Source: an uncultured cyanobacterium
GTDB lineage: Bacteria; Cyanobacteriota; Vampirovibrionia; Gastranaerophilales; Gastranaerophilaceae
NCBI GenBank assembly: GCA_945487905.1
Contig: CALYTW010000003.1
Coordinates: 1-59,359, forward strand
Length of the DNA: 59,359 bases
Direction of reading: 5' to 3'
In this document: piece after piece, positions 8,438-18,019 of the stretch
How the letters are laid out: the number at the start of each line of letters is the position of its first letter
Numbering within the stretch: the stretch's first letter is position 1
Notes under the pieces: generated by a model
Told to the model about the DNA's origin: nothing
Databases searched by the model: none
What the model saw: only the letters and a program-made list of their open reading frames with translations
Position numbers and translations under genes: made by a program

Positions 8438-9640
8438 TTATATATTCAAGCTTTTAACAATTTTATCCGCTAAACATTCTAATTCAACTAACTGTTCTTC
8501 TTTTAGAGCTGATTTTATGCATATCGAGTCGTCCAAAATCTCATTTTTTGGTAACTTTTCTAATATAGTTCTCATTTGTCCTCCGCATGCAGGAGCCCAT
8601 GAGCCATTCTGAATCAATACAAATTTTTTATTTTGAATATTGTGAGCAACAACCTGATGAAGAAAACTTTCCATTGATTCAAAAATACCATTATTATACG
8701 TAGTTGTAGCAAGCAGAATATGTGAATATTTGAATAAATCTGACAAAACATAAGACGAATGAGTATATGATATATCATATATATTAACCTCAACACCTTT
8801 GTCTGAAAGCATGCCGGCAAGAATATTAACGGCATTTTCCGTTCCGCCGTATACAGAAGAATACGCCATTAAAACCCCGTGAGATTCAGGTTCGTATTTC
8901 GACCATAGATTATATTTATTAATAAATTCATGTATATTTTCCCTTATTACCAGCCCGTGAAGCGGGTAAATCGTTTTTATATCAAAATTCGAAGCTTTTT
9001 TGAGAAGCATTTGAACCTGCGTACCGTATTTACCAACTATATTTGAATAATACCTTCTTGCTTCATCAAGATATTCGTAATCAAAATTAATCCCGCAATC
9101 GCAAAGTCTGCCATTTATTGCACCAAAAGAACCGAATGCATCTGCCGAAAAAAGAGCTTTATCAGTTTTATCATAAGTTACCATAACTTCCGGCCAATGA
9201 ACCATCGGGGCTGAGACAAATACTAATTCATGATGTCCTGTATCTAGTGAATCACCTTCTTTTACGATTATTGCTTTTTGTTCGACGTCAATAGCAAAAA
9301 ATTGTTTAATCAAAGAAGTTGTTTTTGCAGTACAAACAATTTTTATATCAGGATAAACGGAAATTACATTCTCTATCAAAGCACAGTGATCCGGTTCCAT
9401 ATGCTGAATAACCAAATAATCCAATTTCCTACCATCAAGACCCGCCTGCAAATTCGAAAAAAATTGAGCAGAACAAGATTTATCAACCGTATCAAATAAC
9501 ACTGTCTTCTCATCTTTCAATAAATATGAATTGTATGAAATTCCATTTGGAATCGGATAAGCACTTTCAAAAAGCTTTAACCTTCTGTCAGAACACCCTA
9601 TATATAACAAATCATCCGTTAATTTTCTAATATTGTACAT
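8438..9640 (-). CDS. flavodiiron protein (FprA family)
   Basis: It reduces oxygen to water or nitric oxide to nitrous oxide in the cytosol. The N-terminal metallo-beta-lactamase-like domain carries the diiron ligands: HMEPDH (His80, Glu82, Asp84, His85), the His of VHWPEV (about 148), the Asp of SADAFGSFG (about 167) and the His of PLHGLV (about 228). From about residue 255 a flavodoxin domain follows ([14 protein letters not shown] and ATTTYNNG, the FMN loops). The 400-residue length is the class A size with no fused rubredoxin, and a separate rubredoxin gene follows. hpt lies 10 bases upstream, so it is in the same transcription unit. AAGGAG ribosome site. Confidence 0.94.
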   Translation of the reverse strand: MYNIRKLTDDLLYIGCSDRRLKLFESAYPIPNGISYNSYLLKDEKTVLFDTVDKSCSAQFFSNLQAGLDGRKLDYLVIQHMEPDHCALIENVISVYPDIKIVCTAKTTSLIKQFFAIDVEQKAIIVKEGDSLDTGHHELVFVSAPMVHWPEVMVTYDKTDKALFSADAFGSFGAINGRLCDCGINFDYEYLDEARRYYSNIVGKYGTQVQMLLKKASNFDIKTIYPLHGLVIRENIHEFINKYNLWSKYEPESHGVLMAYSSVYGGTENAVNILAGMLSDKGVEVNIYDISYTHSSYVLSDLFKYSHILLATTTYNNGIFESMESFLHQVVAHNIQNKKFVLIQNGSWAPACGGQMRTILEKLPKNEILDDSICIKSALKEEQLVELECLADKIVKSLNI

Positions 9641-9650
9641 TTCAAACTCC

Positions 9651-10175
9651 TTAAATATAACCTATGAAAGGCAGATTTCTGTATTGATTATTTAAATCAA
9701 GCCCGTATCCTACCAAAAATTTGTCTTCTACCTCAAAACAATAAAAATCTGCATCTATGTTAACTTCTCTTTTTACTTTTTTATCCAAAAGCGAGCAAAA
9801 TTTAAGACTTTTAGTACGAAAATTGTGATTTATAAAGTCTGTTAAAAATTTTGCAGTATGACCGGTATCAATAATATCTTCTACAATTAAAACATTTTTA
9901 TTATCCAAATCAGGCAGAGAAATATCAACCGCATTAACTTTTCCTGTAGAAGTTGTTCCCGAACCGTAGCTTGAGAGCCTTATAAATTCCATTCTTAATG
10001 GCATCGTCAATCTTTTTGCCAAGTCAACACCAAACATAACAGCACCCTTAAGAACACATATCATATATAGTTCTTCGTCTTTATAAAGATTATTCAATTT
10101 GTCAGAAAGTTCCTCAATTCCTTTTTGAAGTTCTGATTCAGTTAAATATGTGGTTATCTCTTTTGTATTTATCAT
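9651..10175 (-). CDS. hpt: hypoxanthine phosphoribosyltransferase
   Basis: It converts hypoxanthine or guanine with PRPP to IMP or GMP (purine salvage). The 174-residue protein has the PRPP-binding signature VLIVEDIIDTGHTAKFL (about 95-111), the VLKGAVMFGVDL loop (about 41-52) and the flexible SSYGSGTTSTG loop. It lies 12 bases after tilS and 10 bases before the flavodiiron gene. The tilS-hpt neighbourhood is common in bacteria and supports the call. Confidence 0.95.
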   Translation of the reverse strand: MINTKEITTYLTESELQKGIEELSDKLNNLYKDEELYMICVLKGAVMFGVDLAKRLTMPLRMEFIRLSSYGSGTTSTGKVNAVDISLPDLDNKNVLIVEDIIDTGHTAKFLTDFINHNFRTKSLKFCSLLDKKVKREVNIDADFYCFEVEDKFLVGYGLDLNNQYRNLPFIGYI

Positions 10176-10187
10176 AATATATTACCT

Positions 10188-11540
10188 CTATAAAAGCTCT
10201 ATTACATGCGTCGGAGTTTTGGTTACACCTATCTTATTGCTTAAACCTACTCCTGCAGCCCACAAAACATTATTATCCTGTGTTAATAAAATTATATTGT
10301 CACGGTTATGACGATTCACACCTTTGGAATTAAAATATTTTTTTAATTTCATTGTGCCTGTCATTCCGAAAGGATTTATTACATCGCCGTCCTGCCTTGT
10401 TCTTACAGTTAACGGCAATTTTATTTCCGATAAATCCACATACACAAAATTTGCTGTTGAATCAGGAAATATAAACAAATCTTTATCAACGTATTCTTTT
10501 AATACAAGGGTTTTTCCTCCAACGCTATAAGAACCTTCTTTAACGATTTGAATAGGTGCAAATGCAGGTTTGTCAGATGTTTGTTTCCTTTTCGGAATTT
10601 CTTCTATTGTTTTTTCATCAACATAGAGCCATCTTGCAGAGGTTAAAGAAATAGTACTGCCGTTTCTTTTATCTATATTCTGCTCAATAAAATTATAAAT
10701 TTCCTTAATTTTTTTATAATCATAATCAAGCTCAAGAATTTGAATATATTCGTGCAAAAATCGCATTTTTACAGGCTTTGAAAGTTTTTTGTATTCATAG
10801 GGAATCAGGTCTTTATTATCATTAAACACTTTTCCCCTAATTGTTGATAAATATTCTTCTATTATAGAGTCATCACTGACCGCAATTTCCGACAGGGTAT
10901 TAAGAGCATCTTTTACCGAAGGATTTATTTTTTCAAGTGCCGGCATAATGTTTAGTCTTATGTAATTTCTGCAATACTTAATATTATTGTTTGAAGAATC
11001 CTGATTTGGTGTAAGATTGTGTTTTTCACAATATTTCATAATTTCAGCTCTTGATGTTTTCAATAGCGGTCGATAAAAGCACTCCCTTTTTTCCGATATT
11101 CCTTTCAATCCTACCAGTCCTGTTCCCTTAACAGCTCTGTATAAAACAGTTTCTGCATTATCGTCCCTATTATGCGCTGTAAACACTGCATCTGCATCAA
11201 AGTTTTCCACACATTCCTCAAAAAATTCATATCTCGCCTGTCTTGCGGAGTTTTCATCTTTTTTTACATCTCCGGACGCTAATTTTGTAAAAAATTCAAA
11301 CCCTTTACTTGAAGCAAAAAGTCTGCAGACTTCCTGCTCTCTTAGAGCTTCTTCTCCCCTCCAATTGTGATTGAAATGTGCAGCTATAACTTTTAAATCA
11401 TCGTATTCAGGCAGATTTTTGATTTCCGACAAAATATCCAAAAGGCACATAGAATCATAACCTCCGGAAAATCCGACAACTATGACCTTGTCCTCCAGTT
11501 CATATTTTTTTAAAAAATCAATAATTCGTGATATTAACAC
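10188..11540 (-). CDS. tilS: tRNA(Ile)-lysidine synthetase
   Basis: TilS attaches lysine to C34 of the CAU-anticodon tRNA-Ile so that it reads AUA codons. The PP-loop ATPase motif SGGYDS (25-30) is clear, with the conserved HFNHNWRGEEALREQEV, HNRDDNAETVLYR and GLVGLKGI blocks behind it. The C-terminal half has the TilS substrate-binding domains (VRTRQDGDVINPFGM, KLKKYFNSKGV). The 450-residue length is normal. The start appears to be GTG at 11540 with a GGGATAGG sequence upstream. It begins 20 bases after the Clp-N gene and runs closely into hpt. Confidence 0.94.
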   Translation of the reverse strand: MLISRIIDFLKKYELEDKVIVVGFSGGYDSMCLLDILSEIKNLPEYDDLKVIAAHFNHNWRGEEALREQEVCRLFASSKGFEFFTKLASGDVKKDENSARQARYEFFEECVENFDADAVFTAHNRDDNAETVLYRAVKGTGLVGLKGISEKRECFYRPLLKTSRAEIMKYCEKHNLTPNQDSSNNNIKYCRNYIRLNIMPALEKINPSVKDALNTLSEIAVSDDSIIEEYLSTIRGKVFNDNKDLIPYEYKKLSKPVKMRFLHEYIQILELDYDYKKIKEIYNFIEQNIDKRNGSTISLTSARWLYVDEKTIEEIPKRKQTSDKPAFAPIQIVKEGSYSVGGKTLVLKEYVDKDLFIFPDSTANFVYVDLSEIKLPLTVRTRQDGDVINPFGMTGTMKLKKYFNSKGVNRHNRDNIILLTQDNNVLWAAGVGLSNKIGVTKTPTHVIELL

Positions 11541-11560
11541 AACCTATCCCACCGTCCCTA

Positions 11561-12901
11561 TTATTTTTGTATGTTACGATTGATTCCGTGCTTTATTTCT
11601 GATGCATCCACACCCAAATTATCCAAAACCTTCATTGCAATTGAAGCCGGCTCATCAATAATTGATAAAAGTAAATCGGTAGATTCAATCCTCTGCTTGT
11701 TTTGTTTTTTTGCGCTTTGCCATGCTTTCTCTAAAACTCTTTTGGCTCTGTTTGTAAATATTATCTCTTTATCAAAATATTCATTCCCGTAGCCGATAAG
11801 ACTTTCTACTTCATGTCTTGCATCTTTTAAAGTTATTTCCAAATCAGATAAAACCTCTGATGCAACACATGCGCCTTCGCCCAATATTCCCAGTAAAAAC
11901 ATTTCCGTTCCGACTACATTTCTTCCGATTCTTCTCGCTTCTTCTTTTGCCAGCTTCATTATCAAAAGCGTTTCCGGCATTTGTTTTTCTATTGGTCTTA
12001 TTATATCTTCTGCTAAATGCTTCTCGTTTATATTCATAGATTTAATAATATCATATGCAAGACCTTTTTTTGTATTTAATATGCCCAAAACTATATGCTC
12101 GGGGGTTATTACAGATGACCCGAGTTCTTTAGCCGTTTGCAAAGCCATATTCATCATATAAAAAGCGTTTGGCGTAAATATAATTTTTTTACCTTCAAAC
12201 TCCGATTGTCTGTTCCCGATTGACTTTACAAGCTCATCAAACTTATTTGCGCTAATTCCATATTCATTCAAAATTTCAGTCAGTTCAGAACCTTCTGTTT
12301 CAAGAATGGATTCCATTATCTGTTCTGTTCCCAAAATTTCATATCCTGAAGCAGACAATTTTGAAACAGCTCTGTCAAAAACATCTGATAAAGCTTCGCC
12401 TTCATATACCGATTCAAAACTGCTTTTTTCTTCGTCCTCGGTAGTTTCAGGGTGTTCAAGACGTTTGATTTTCTTTTGAACAAGTTTTGTTAACAAATCT
12501 CTTGCCATTGATATATCAAAATCATAATTCGACAGGATAGATTGAATATTTGAATTTTTATCCGCAATTACTGCAAGGAACAAGTGTTCAAACAGTATAT
12601 TGGAATTGCCGGATTTAGATGCAAGGTCAAGAGTATGTTTTAAAATTTCTTTAACATTATGACTGAATGGTATATTTTCAGAAGCCTTCGATGTAGTTAC
12701 AATATATTTTTCAACCTCCTCATTCAGATTTTCAGGAGTTATATTGTACATTCTGAATATTTTTAAAGATACTCCCTTGGCTTCTGTTACAAGAGCCATC
12801 AGCAAATGCTCCGGACAAACCTCAGAACATTTCATTTCTGAAGCAATTCTTTGAGACTCACTAACTACATTGACAGCTTTTTCAGTAAATCGTTCTAACA
12901 T
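11561..12901 (-). CDS. protein of six Clp-N half-repeats without an ATPase domain
   Basis: The whole 446 residues resemble the N-terminal substrate and adaptor domain of ClpC/ClpB (Clp_N). I count six half-repeats of about 65 residues: near 4-67, 79-143, 168-226, 239-305, 309-373 and 380-443, each with a pattern like FTxxAxxVLexA...hxI..EHLLLaIL. That equals three full domains. There is no Walker A, Walker B or M-domain. Such a protein could bind substrates or adaptors in competition with, or on behalf of, ClpC; that is inference. It sits 9 bases after the DUF1292 gene and 20 bases before tilS. clpP and clpX lie downstream in the window but in a separate unit. Confidence 0.8.
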   Translation of the reverse strand: MLERFTEKAVNVVSESQRIASEMKCSEVCPEHLLMALVTEAKGVSLKIFRMYNITPENLNEEVEKYIVTTSKASENIPFSHNVKEILKHTLDLASKSGNSNILFEHLFLAVIADKNSNIQSILSNYDFDISMARDLLTKLVQKKIKRLEHPETTEDEEKSSFESVYEGEALSDVFDRAVSKLSASGYEILGTEQIMESILETEGSELTEILNEYGISANKFDELVKSIGNRQSEFEGKKIIFTPNAFYMMNMALQTAKELGSSVITPEHIVLGILNTKKGLAYDIIKSMNINEKHLAEDIIRPIEKQMPETLLIMKLAKEEARRIGRNVVGTEMFLLGILGEGACVASEVLSDLEITLKDARHEVESLIGYGNEYFDKEIIFTNRAKRVLEKAWQSAKKQNKQRIESTDLLLSIIDEPASIAMKVLDNLGVDASEIKHGINRNIQK

Positions 12902-12910
12902 AGATGTTTT

Positions 12911-13192
12911 CTATTCCTCGTCATCATCGTCAAAGTCTTCGATATCAAGCGTCTGTATATATTCACAAACCTTGCCAAATTCATCTTCATCATCTATACT
13001 TTGGAAGTAACATTCATCCCCTTCTTCGATATATTCAAGTACTATTAGTTCAGCATCCTCATCATCTTCATCCAGAGGAAGCAAAAGTGCATAAGACTTC
13101 CCTTCGTACTCAATTATATCATAAACCTCACACTGTGTGGCAATACCATCTTCATCCATAATTTCAACTATGTTTTGTTCTTCTTCAGGCAT
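12911..13192 (-). CDS. DUF1292 family protein
   Basis: A small, very acidic protein (93 residues). The core (VEIMDEDGIATQCEVYDIIEYEGKSY, then ALLLPLDEDDEDAELIVLEY) is the DUF1292 pattern, known next to ruvX in many Firmicutes; its function there is unresolved. The last residues are a run of Asp and Glu. A strong AAGGAGG ribosome site precedes ATG. It starts two bases after the ruvX stop codon, so the two are probably translationally coupled. Confidence 0.85.
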   Translation of the reverse strand: MPEEEQNIVEIMDEDGIATQCEVYDIIEYEGKSYALLLPLDEDDEDAELIVLEYIEEGDECYFQSIDDEDEFGKVCEYIQTLDIEDFDDDDEE

Positions 13193-13194
13193 GT

Positions 13195-13593
13195 TTACCT
13201 CCTTAAATATTGTTCTAAAATCACACCGGCACTTTCCATATCTACAAGTCCCTTATTTTTTCTGAAATCAACCTTCCTTGAACGAAGTCTTGATTCAGCC
13301 TCCTCCGAAGTTAAGCGTTCGTCTTCAAGTATTATATCAAAACCAAGAATTTTTTGCGAAAAATCTATACAATCCTGAGCCTGAAAACCTATAGAACCGT
13401 CCATATTTTTAGGAACACCCACAACAATTTTTTCAACATTGTTTTCTCTGGCAATCCTGTATATTTCTGCCAATGCTTTTTCTTCAGGCACTCTGGGAAT
13501 ATGCGAATGAGGTACTGCTATAACCTGTAAATAGTCGCTCAGAGCTATTCCTATACGTTTTGTACCAACATCAAGCGCCATAACTTTATGCAT
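13195..13593 (-). CDS. ruvX: RuvX/YqgF, Holliday-junction resolvase-like nuclease
   Basis: An RNase H-fold protein implicated in Holliday-junction resolution and 16S rRNA 5' end processing. Seen motifs: MALDVGTKRIGIALSD with the first catalytic Asp, KIVVGVPKNMDGS, and EDERLTSEEAE with the Glu/Asp site, then DMESAGVILEQYL at the end. I took ATG at 13593, which overlaps the end of the upstream gene by 8 bases; ATG at 13581 (MALDVG) is also possible, and an upstream in-frame ATG at 13614 lies deep in the previous gene. It is followed two bases later by the DUF1292 gene, a familiar pairing. Confidence 0.92.
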   Translation of the reverse strand: MHKVMALDVGTKRIGIALSDYLQVIAVPHSHIPRVPEEKALAEIYRIARENNVEKIVVGVPKNMDGSIGFQAQDCIDFSQKILGFDIILEDERLTSEEAESRLRSRKVDFRKNKGLVDMESAGVILEQYLRR

Positions 13594-15181
13594 TATCCAC
13601 CCACTTGGCTTCAATACTTGAAATTATCATATCAAGCTGTAAAAGTTCAAAATCATCATTCTTTGGCTGAAGTCGTTTTTCAAACATGTTTGATGCCTGT
13701 CTGCAATTTTTTAACAAATAACGCTTGCCTACATAGTACTCATAAATACTTTTTCTTAAAATGTTTGTTAAAAACGAATAATTTAAGCCAAGAGAGTAAA
13801 AAATTTGTGAATTATCATTATCACCTTTAGTCTGTCTTAAATAAGAAGCAATATTGAATATTACACGCATACACTCCAATTCTTCCTGCGTGTATACGAT
13901 ATCAAAATTCTCTGCAACAAACTTGTCTAAATCAACATTAAAATCGTTTTTTTTGTATTCACTTGAAAGTTTATCAATAAAATCCTTAAATTGTGGGGTG
14001 GTAATTTCGTCAAAAAACCAATTTTGTACAAATTCGCTTAAGCATAACTTGTCAATTGTTTTTTGATTGAGTTCAATTTTTTCTTGTTTAATTTCAGGAA
14101 ATTCACTTTCTACGTCAAGTAAAGCGCTTTCCCAGCATATATACTCATAAGGAAGTACGTCATTTTTTTCATAAGTTATGTCAACAGCCTTTGAGAGCAA
14201 GTGTTTAACCACACCTGCCGATATTTCATACTTCTCTTGATAATTGTAAAATTTATCAACTATTTTATAAAAATCCTGCTCTGACATTGAATTAAACCCG
14301 AATGAATCCAATATTCCATAGTGCGGATTTATTACCGATGCCAAAAACTGCAAAGATTTATTTTCCCGCCTTCTTGAAAATATGACTGCTAAGTTTCCGT
14401 GTCCGTCCGGAAAAGAAATGTAAGACTTGTAAGGTTTTGACTCTTTCAAAATTTCTTTATAAAATTCTTCGGTATTATCAACCCTTATTCCTGAAAGTTT
14501 TAAGGTTGAAAGAGCCTTATTGATTTTTAAAAGCATTGATTCATTAACATGCTTTTTAGCGTTTTCCAATGCGTGAAATGCCAATTGAGAACGTGAACGA
14601 CCTAATATTTCAAGAGCTTCCTCTCCAACAGGAGTGTCTATGTAATATAAAAACACAGGTATCACAATGTTTGCCAAAGCATCACTCGTATAATCTTCTT
14701 CCAATGATTTTATCAAAAGGATTTTATCGCTGTCATTAAGCGCATTTAAAAAATCCATAAAATCTATCTGAGCTTCTGGATTCATAATTGCAGTATCCAA
14801 AAGTTCTTTTGTTTCTTGATTTATAAGCTCATTAAATTTTTCGAAATATCCGCTTATAACCTCATAATCAATTTGGGTTCCCAAATCTTTTAACATATTA
14901 AATGCAACCATTTTGACGTGGTCTGAACAGTCAGGGCGTTTTATTACGTCCCATAGTGCGTCATTTAATTCTTCTTTTTCAATAAGTTCAGTTAACAGCC
15001 AGCATATTATAAGTGATTTATGTTCGTCAGAATTTACCAGCTCCTTGATTAAAATATCAAAAACTGTTTTCTTATCTTCAATATTTTTCAAATCAGCCAA
15101 AAGAGACGGCGTCGGATTTGTCGTAGCGGATATCGCTCTAATTGTCGCTAAAATCTCCGCCTTAATTTGTAATTTATTCAT
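13586..15181 (-). CDS. helical-repeat (HEAT-like) hypothetical protein
   Basis: No named family recognised. The 531 residues are nearly all predicted helices in pairs (for example LIICWLLTELIEKEELNDALWDVI and VKMVAFNMLKDLG), resembling HEAT/armadillo repeats, with no enzyme motif. A short beta-like segment, ISFPDGHGNLAVIFSRR, interrupts near 270. A scaffold role is inferred. It is the first gene of a tightly packed run leading into ruvX (8-base overlap). A GGGGAAG ribosome site is present. A -10-like TATACT on the minus strand at 15208-15213 may start this operon; aroE lies 63 bases further upstream on the same strand. Confidence 0.75.
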   Translation of the reverse strand: MNKLQIKAEILATIRAISATTNPTPSLLADLKNIEDKKTVFDILIKELVNSDEHKSLIICWLLTELIEKEELNDALWDVIKRPDCSDHVKMVAFNMLKDLGTQIDYEVISGYFEKFNELINQETKELLDTAIMNPEAQIDFMDFLNALNDSDKILLIKSLEEDYTSDALANIVIPVFLYYIDTPVGEEALEILGRSRSQLAFHALENAKKHVNESMLLKINKALSTLKLSGIRVDNTEEFYKEILKESKPYKSYISFPDGHGNLAVIFSRRRENKSLQFLASVINPHYGILDSFGFNSMSEQDFYKIVDKFYNYQEKYEISAGVVKHLLSKAVDITYEKNDVLPYEYICWESALLDVESEFPEIKQEKIELNQKTIDKLCLSEFVQNWFFDEITTPQFKDFIDKLSSEYKKNDFNVDLDKFVAENFDIVYTQEELECMRVIFNIASYLRQTKGDNDNSQIFYSLGLNYSFLTNILRKSIYEYYVGKRYLLKNCRQASNMFEKRLQPKNDDFELLQLDMIISSIEAKWVDNA

Positions 15182-15244
15182 TCTATCTTCCCCAAACGGT
15201 TATCTGTAGTATAATTCTAACCAAAAATCCGTTTTATCGCAATA

Positions 15245-16087
15245 CTAACTTAAAGCTCTCAATGCAGAAATTTTCATTATATTTGCATCCGGAGTCTTGC
15301 CCGTCCAAATTTCAATAGCTCTTTGTGCCTGATATACAAGCATATCAAGACCTTCAATCGTTTTTAACCCTCTGGATTGAGCTTCTTTTATTAATACAGT
15401 TTCTATCGGATTATAAACTATGTCATAAATTATTGTATTTGCATCAATGTTGTCAAAATCTTTTCGTTCAAGAGGCATTTCATTGGCCATATACCCTTTC
15501 ATTCCGATAGGAGTAGCATTAACTATTATAGAAACACCGGACAAACTCCTTATATTTTGAATTTGATAAGCATTAAATTCTATTTTTGGGAAATGGTTTC
15601 TTAAATAATCTAATGTTTGATTAGAATTAATTATGTTCCTTGTAAACATATCGATTTGAGTTACCCCTCTTTCACTCAAACCGACAGTGGCAGCTCTTGC
15701 AGCGCCTCCTGTTCCTAATATCGCAGCCCTTGTACCGGTCAAATCAATTGAATCAGGGATTGCTTTTTTAAATCCGTAAACATCTGTGTTATATCCATAA
15801 AAACTTCTGTCCTCTCCTATTTTTACCGTATTTACACATCCCGCCACATTTGCATAATCATCTATATCATCCAAAAAAAGCGAAACAGGTACTTTCAAAG
15901 GTATTGTTACGTTAAATCCGTTATACCCGTTAGTTTTTAAATACTTTATTCTTTGTATTAAATCCTCAGGAGGAGTCTCCAATACATCATAAGAACCCTC
16001 AAGACCTAAACTTTCAAATCCGGCTTTCTGTATTACTGCAGATATTGAATGTCCTAAAGGATATCCGATTATTCCAAGTTTGTACAT
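15245..16087 (-). CDS. aroE: shikimate 5-dehydrogenase
   Basis: It reduces 3-dehydroshikimate to shikimate with NADPH in the chorismate pathway. Motifs: IGYPLGHSIS at the N-terminus, FNVTIPLK with the catalytic Lys65, GYNTDVYGF with the catalytic Asp (about 101), the NADP loop AILGTGGAARAA (about 125-136), NATPIGMKG, and the closing EGLDMLVYQAQ. The substrate loop reads HSISAVIQ where most family members have SxSPxxHN, a small divergence. Length of 280 is normal. An AGAGGGGG ribosome site is present. Confidence 0.94.
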   Translation of the reverse strand: MYKLGIIGYPLGHSISAVIQKAGFESLGLEGSYDVLETPPEDLIQRIKYLKTNGYNGFNVTIPLKVPVSLFLDDIDDYANVAGCVNTVKIGEDRSFYGYNTDVYGFKKAIPDSIDLTGTRAAILGTGGAARAATVGLSERGVTQIDMFTRNIINSNQTLDYLRNHFPKIEFNAYQIQNIRSLSGVSIIVNATPIGMKGYMANEMPLERKDFDNIDANTIIYDIVYNPIETVLIKEAQSRGLKTIEGLDMLVYQAQRAIEIWTGKTPDANIMKISALRALS

Positions 16088-16162
16088 ATATTTCCCCCTC
16101 TAATTTTTCATTATACTAAATTTACCAATTATTAACAAATGTAACAAAATTGTAAACACCTG

Positions 16163-16205
16163 AAATTAGACTCTTTTTATATATTTTATATATATAGAGG
16201 TATAA
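16163..16205 (+). promoter_or_regulatory. AT-rich upstream motif, second copy
   Basis: AAATTAG, T run, TATATA and ATATATATA ending in TATAA, closely matching 148-189, immediately before the ATG at 16207. TGTAACAAA (16140-16148) and TGTAAA (16151-16156) lie upstream as at the first copy. The AGAGG within it also serves as the ribosome site. Confidence 0.45.
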
Positions 16206-16206
16206 G

Positions 16207-17979
16207 ATGGTATTAGAAGTACAACAAAAAACTCTAACATACAATTCAAATGGTCCTGCTCCAACAGGTTCTGATACTAAACCCAACTGTATTTTTAATA
16301 AAAAAGGTGTTACAGATGTTATTAATGAACCGGTTAATACAGCAGCTCCAGAAAATGTAAATAAAGATTTATACGAAAACCTTACAAAGATTTTGGAAAA
16401 AATTGAAATAACTATGAGTCCACATGAACTTAATGAAATTATTTTGGAAGTGGGCGGAAAATCTAAAGCTGAGCTTTTGAATATTGAGCAATCAGAAATC
16501 AATAGACTTACAGAAATAATAGAAACAAGTATTGCGGTATTGAAAAATAAAAATATTGAAATAAATGCAACATCCATTATTAATATGTCAAAGCACTTAA
16601 AAATAATGGTTGATAATGGTTGGTCATTAAAAAGGGCAGTTAATGATGTTAAAAACAATTCCAATCAAGAAAGTATGGCTGATAAATTAAAAAGGGTTTG
16701 GCCCGGAGTATTTACAGCAGATTATAATTTTAGTGACCCTGCAAATAAAGAGCAAATTAAAGAATATGTACAAGACTACATAAGACTTTATAATAAGACT
16801 GAAAAATTAAGAAATACTGACTGGGCAAAAATGCTTGCTTGCTCAAAGAATGACAATGAGAGAGACGTTTTTGACGGAATATTGAAAGAAATAGACCCTC
16901 AATACAGAGCAAAATTTGTTCAAAGTTGGTTATACAGTTACGAAAAAGATGAAAATAAAATAAACGCAGCTAACAGAGTTAATATTCTTGGAGCTACAGA
17001 AGATACAAGCGACAAGGACACTCAATTCATTACTCATTTGGTAAGAAGCAATCAAAATGAGACTGGCATAGTAAAATCTGATAATGTAATTTATGAAACA
17101 GCTAATAAATTCGTTGAAGAAAAAGGCATAAAAGAATTAATTCACAAGGTTAAAGAGCAAGGCATTGAATCTTTAGATGATAAAGAAAGAGAGCTCTATA
17201 CTCAATGGACGCATTATCAATCTATAATTAAGGGCAGTTATACAGGTACAGTTGCCAACCAAAATGTTGATACTGAGTTTAAAGAAAGCCACCTCAGAGA
17301 TTTTGTTAACCCGCAAATATACAATTATGGCGAAGATACCTATAAAGAAATTATAGAATATGTAAAGAGCTACTACGAAAATCACAAAGATGAATTCAAC
17401 ATGGATTTAGCATCCTTTGAATCATTAATGAATAATGCAACAAGCGGAAACTATGATAATATTGTAAATGGTAATCCTATTGTTGATCCAAATACAGTTA
17501 CAAATAATTCATCTACAGTTTCAAGTGACAGCACATCAACCAACAGCGGAATGTTTGCTACTGTTACAGCAGATAAGTTGAAAGAACAAGCTGAGAAAGT
17601 TGATAGTTTAAAAATAGAACCTCCGAAAGAAGAAACCCCCGTACTCGTTAAAGGTTCTTTTGATAATGAAGTTTTAGCTAACGGTAACAGCGCATATTGG
17701 GTTAATGAGCAAATTAACGATATCGGTATTGTAAAATTTACCCGTTATGTCTTAAACAGCAGTAATGCAAGAGGCTCTTTAGCATTTGATAAAGGGTTAA
17801 ACTTCCTTGAAAGATGTGTAGGCGGATTCAAAGAAGTAATGTACGCTGGAATCCACAATACAACTAATGCTTGTATAGCTTTAAGAAAATCCTTTTCTCC
17901 TGATGAACTTAAAGATGTAAAAGCTCAAAATATTTATGTTGCACAACAGCTTAAAGAAATGCAAAAGGACAACGCTTAA
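16207..17979 (+). CDS. large hypothetical helical protein
   Basis: Function not recognised. The 590-residue protein has a Thr/Asn/Pro-rich N-terminus of about 50 residues, helical segments rich in Lys, Glu and Asn (50-410), a Ser/Thr/Asn-rich linker near 415-450, and a C-terminal helical part with LNFLERCVGGFKEVMYAGI. No signal peptide or membrane span. The upstream sequence is shared with the first gene of the window, suggesting joint regulation. It is followed by another unknown gene on the same strand with its own TATAAT (17989-17994), so they need not be an operon. Probably lineage-specific. Confidence 0.7.
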   Translation: MVLEVQQKTLTYNSNGPAPTGSDTKPNCIFNKKGVTDVINEPVNTAAPENVNKDLYENLTKILEKIEITMSPHELNEIILEVGGKSKAELLNIEQSEINRLTEIIETSIAVLKNKNIEINATSIINMSKHLKIMVDNGWSLKRAVNDVKNNSNQESMADKLKRVWPGVFTADYNFSDPANKEQIKEYVQDYIRLYNKTEKLRNTDWAKMLACSKNDNERDVFDGILKEIDPQYRAKFVQSWLYSYEKDENKINAANRVNILGATEDTSDKDTQFITHLVRSNQNETGIVKSDNVIYETANKFVEEKGIKELIHKVKEQGIESLDDKERELYTQWTHYQSIIKGSYTGTVANQNVDTEFKESHLRDFVNPQIYNYGEDTYKEIIEYVKSYYENHKDEFNMDLASFESLMNNATSGNYDNIVNGNPIVDPNTVTNNSSTVSSDSTSTNSGMFATVTADKLKEQAEKVDSLKIEPPKEETPVLVKGSFDNEVLANGNSAYWVNEQINDIGIVKFTRYVLNSSNARGSLAFDKGLNFLERCVGGFKEVMYAGIHNTTNACIALRKSFSPDELKDVKAQNIYVAQQLKEMQKDNA

Positions 17980-17988
17980 CAAACTTGC

Positions 17989-17994
17989 TATAAT
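17989..17994 (+). promoter_or_regulatory. -10 box for the gene at 18020
   Basis: TATAAT preceded by TTGC (an extended -10), 25 bases before the ATG at 18020. No good -35 is seen. Confidence 0.45.
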
Positions 17995-18019
17995 ACAGGT
18001 TTAGTGTGATAATTATCCT

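Noticed and set aside
16122-16664. 180-codon minus-strand hydrophobic frame
   Set aside because: It is antisense to the start of the 590-residue gene and covers its promoter; AT-rich coding DNA gives hydrophobic shadows.
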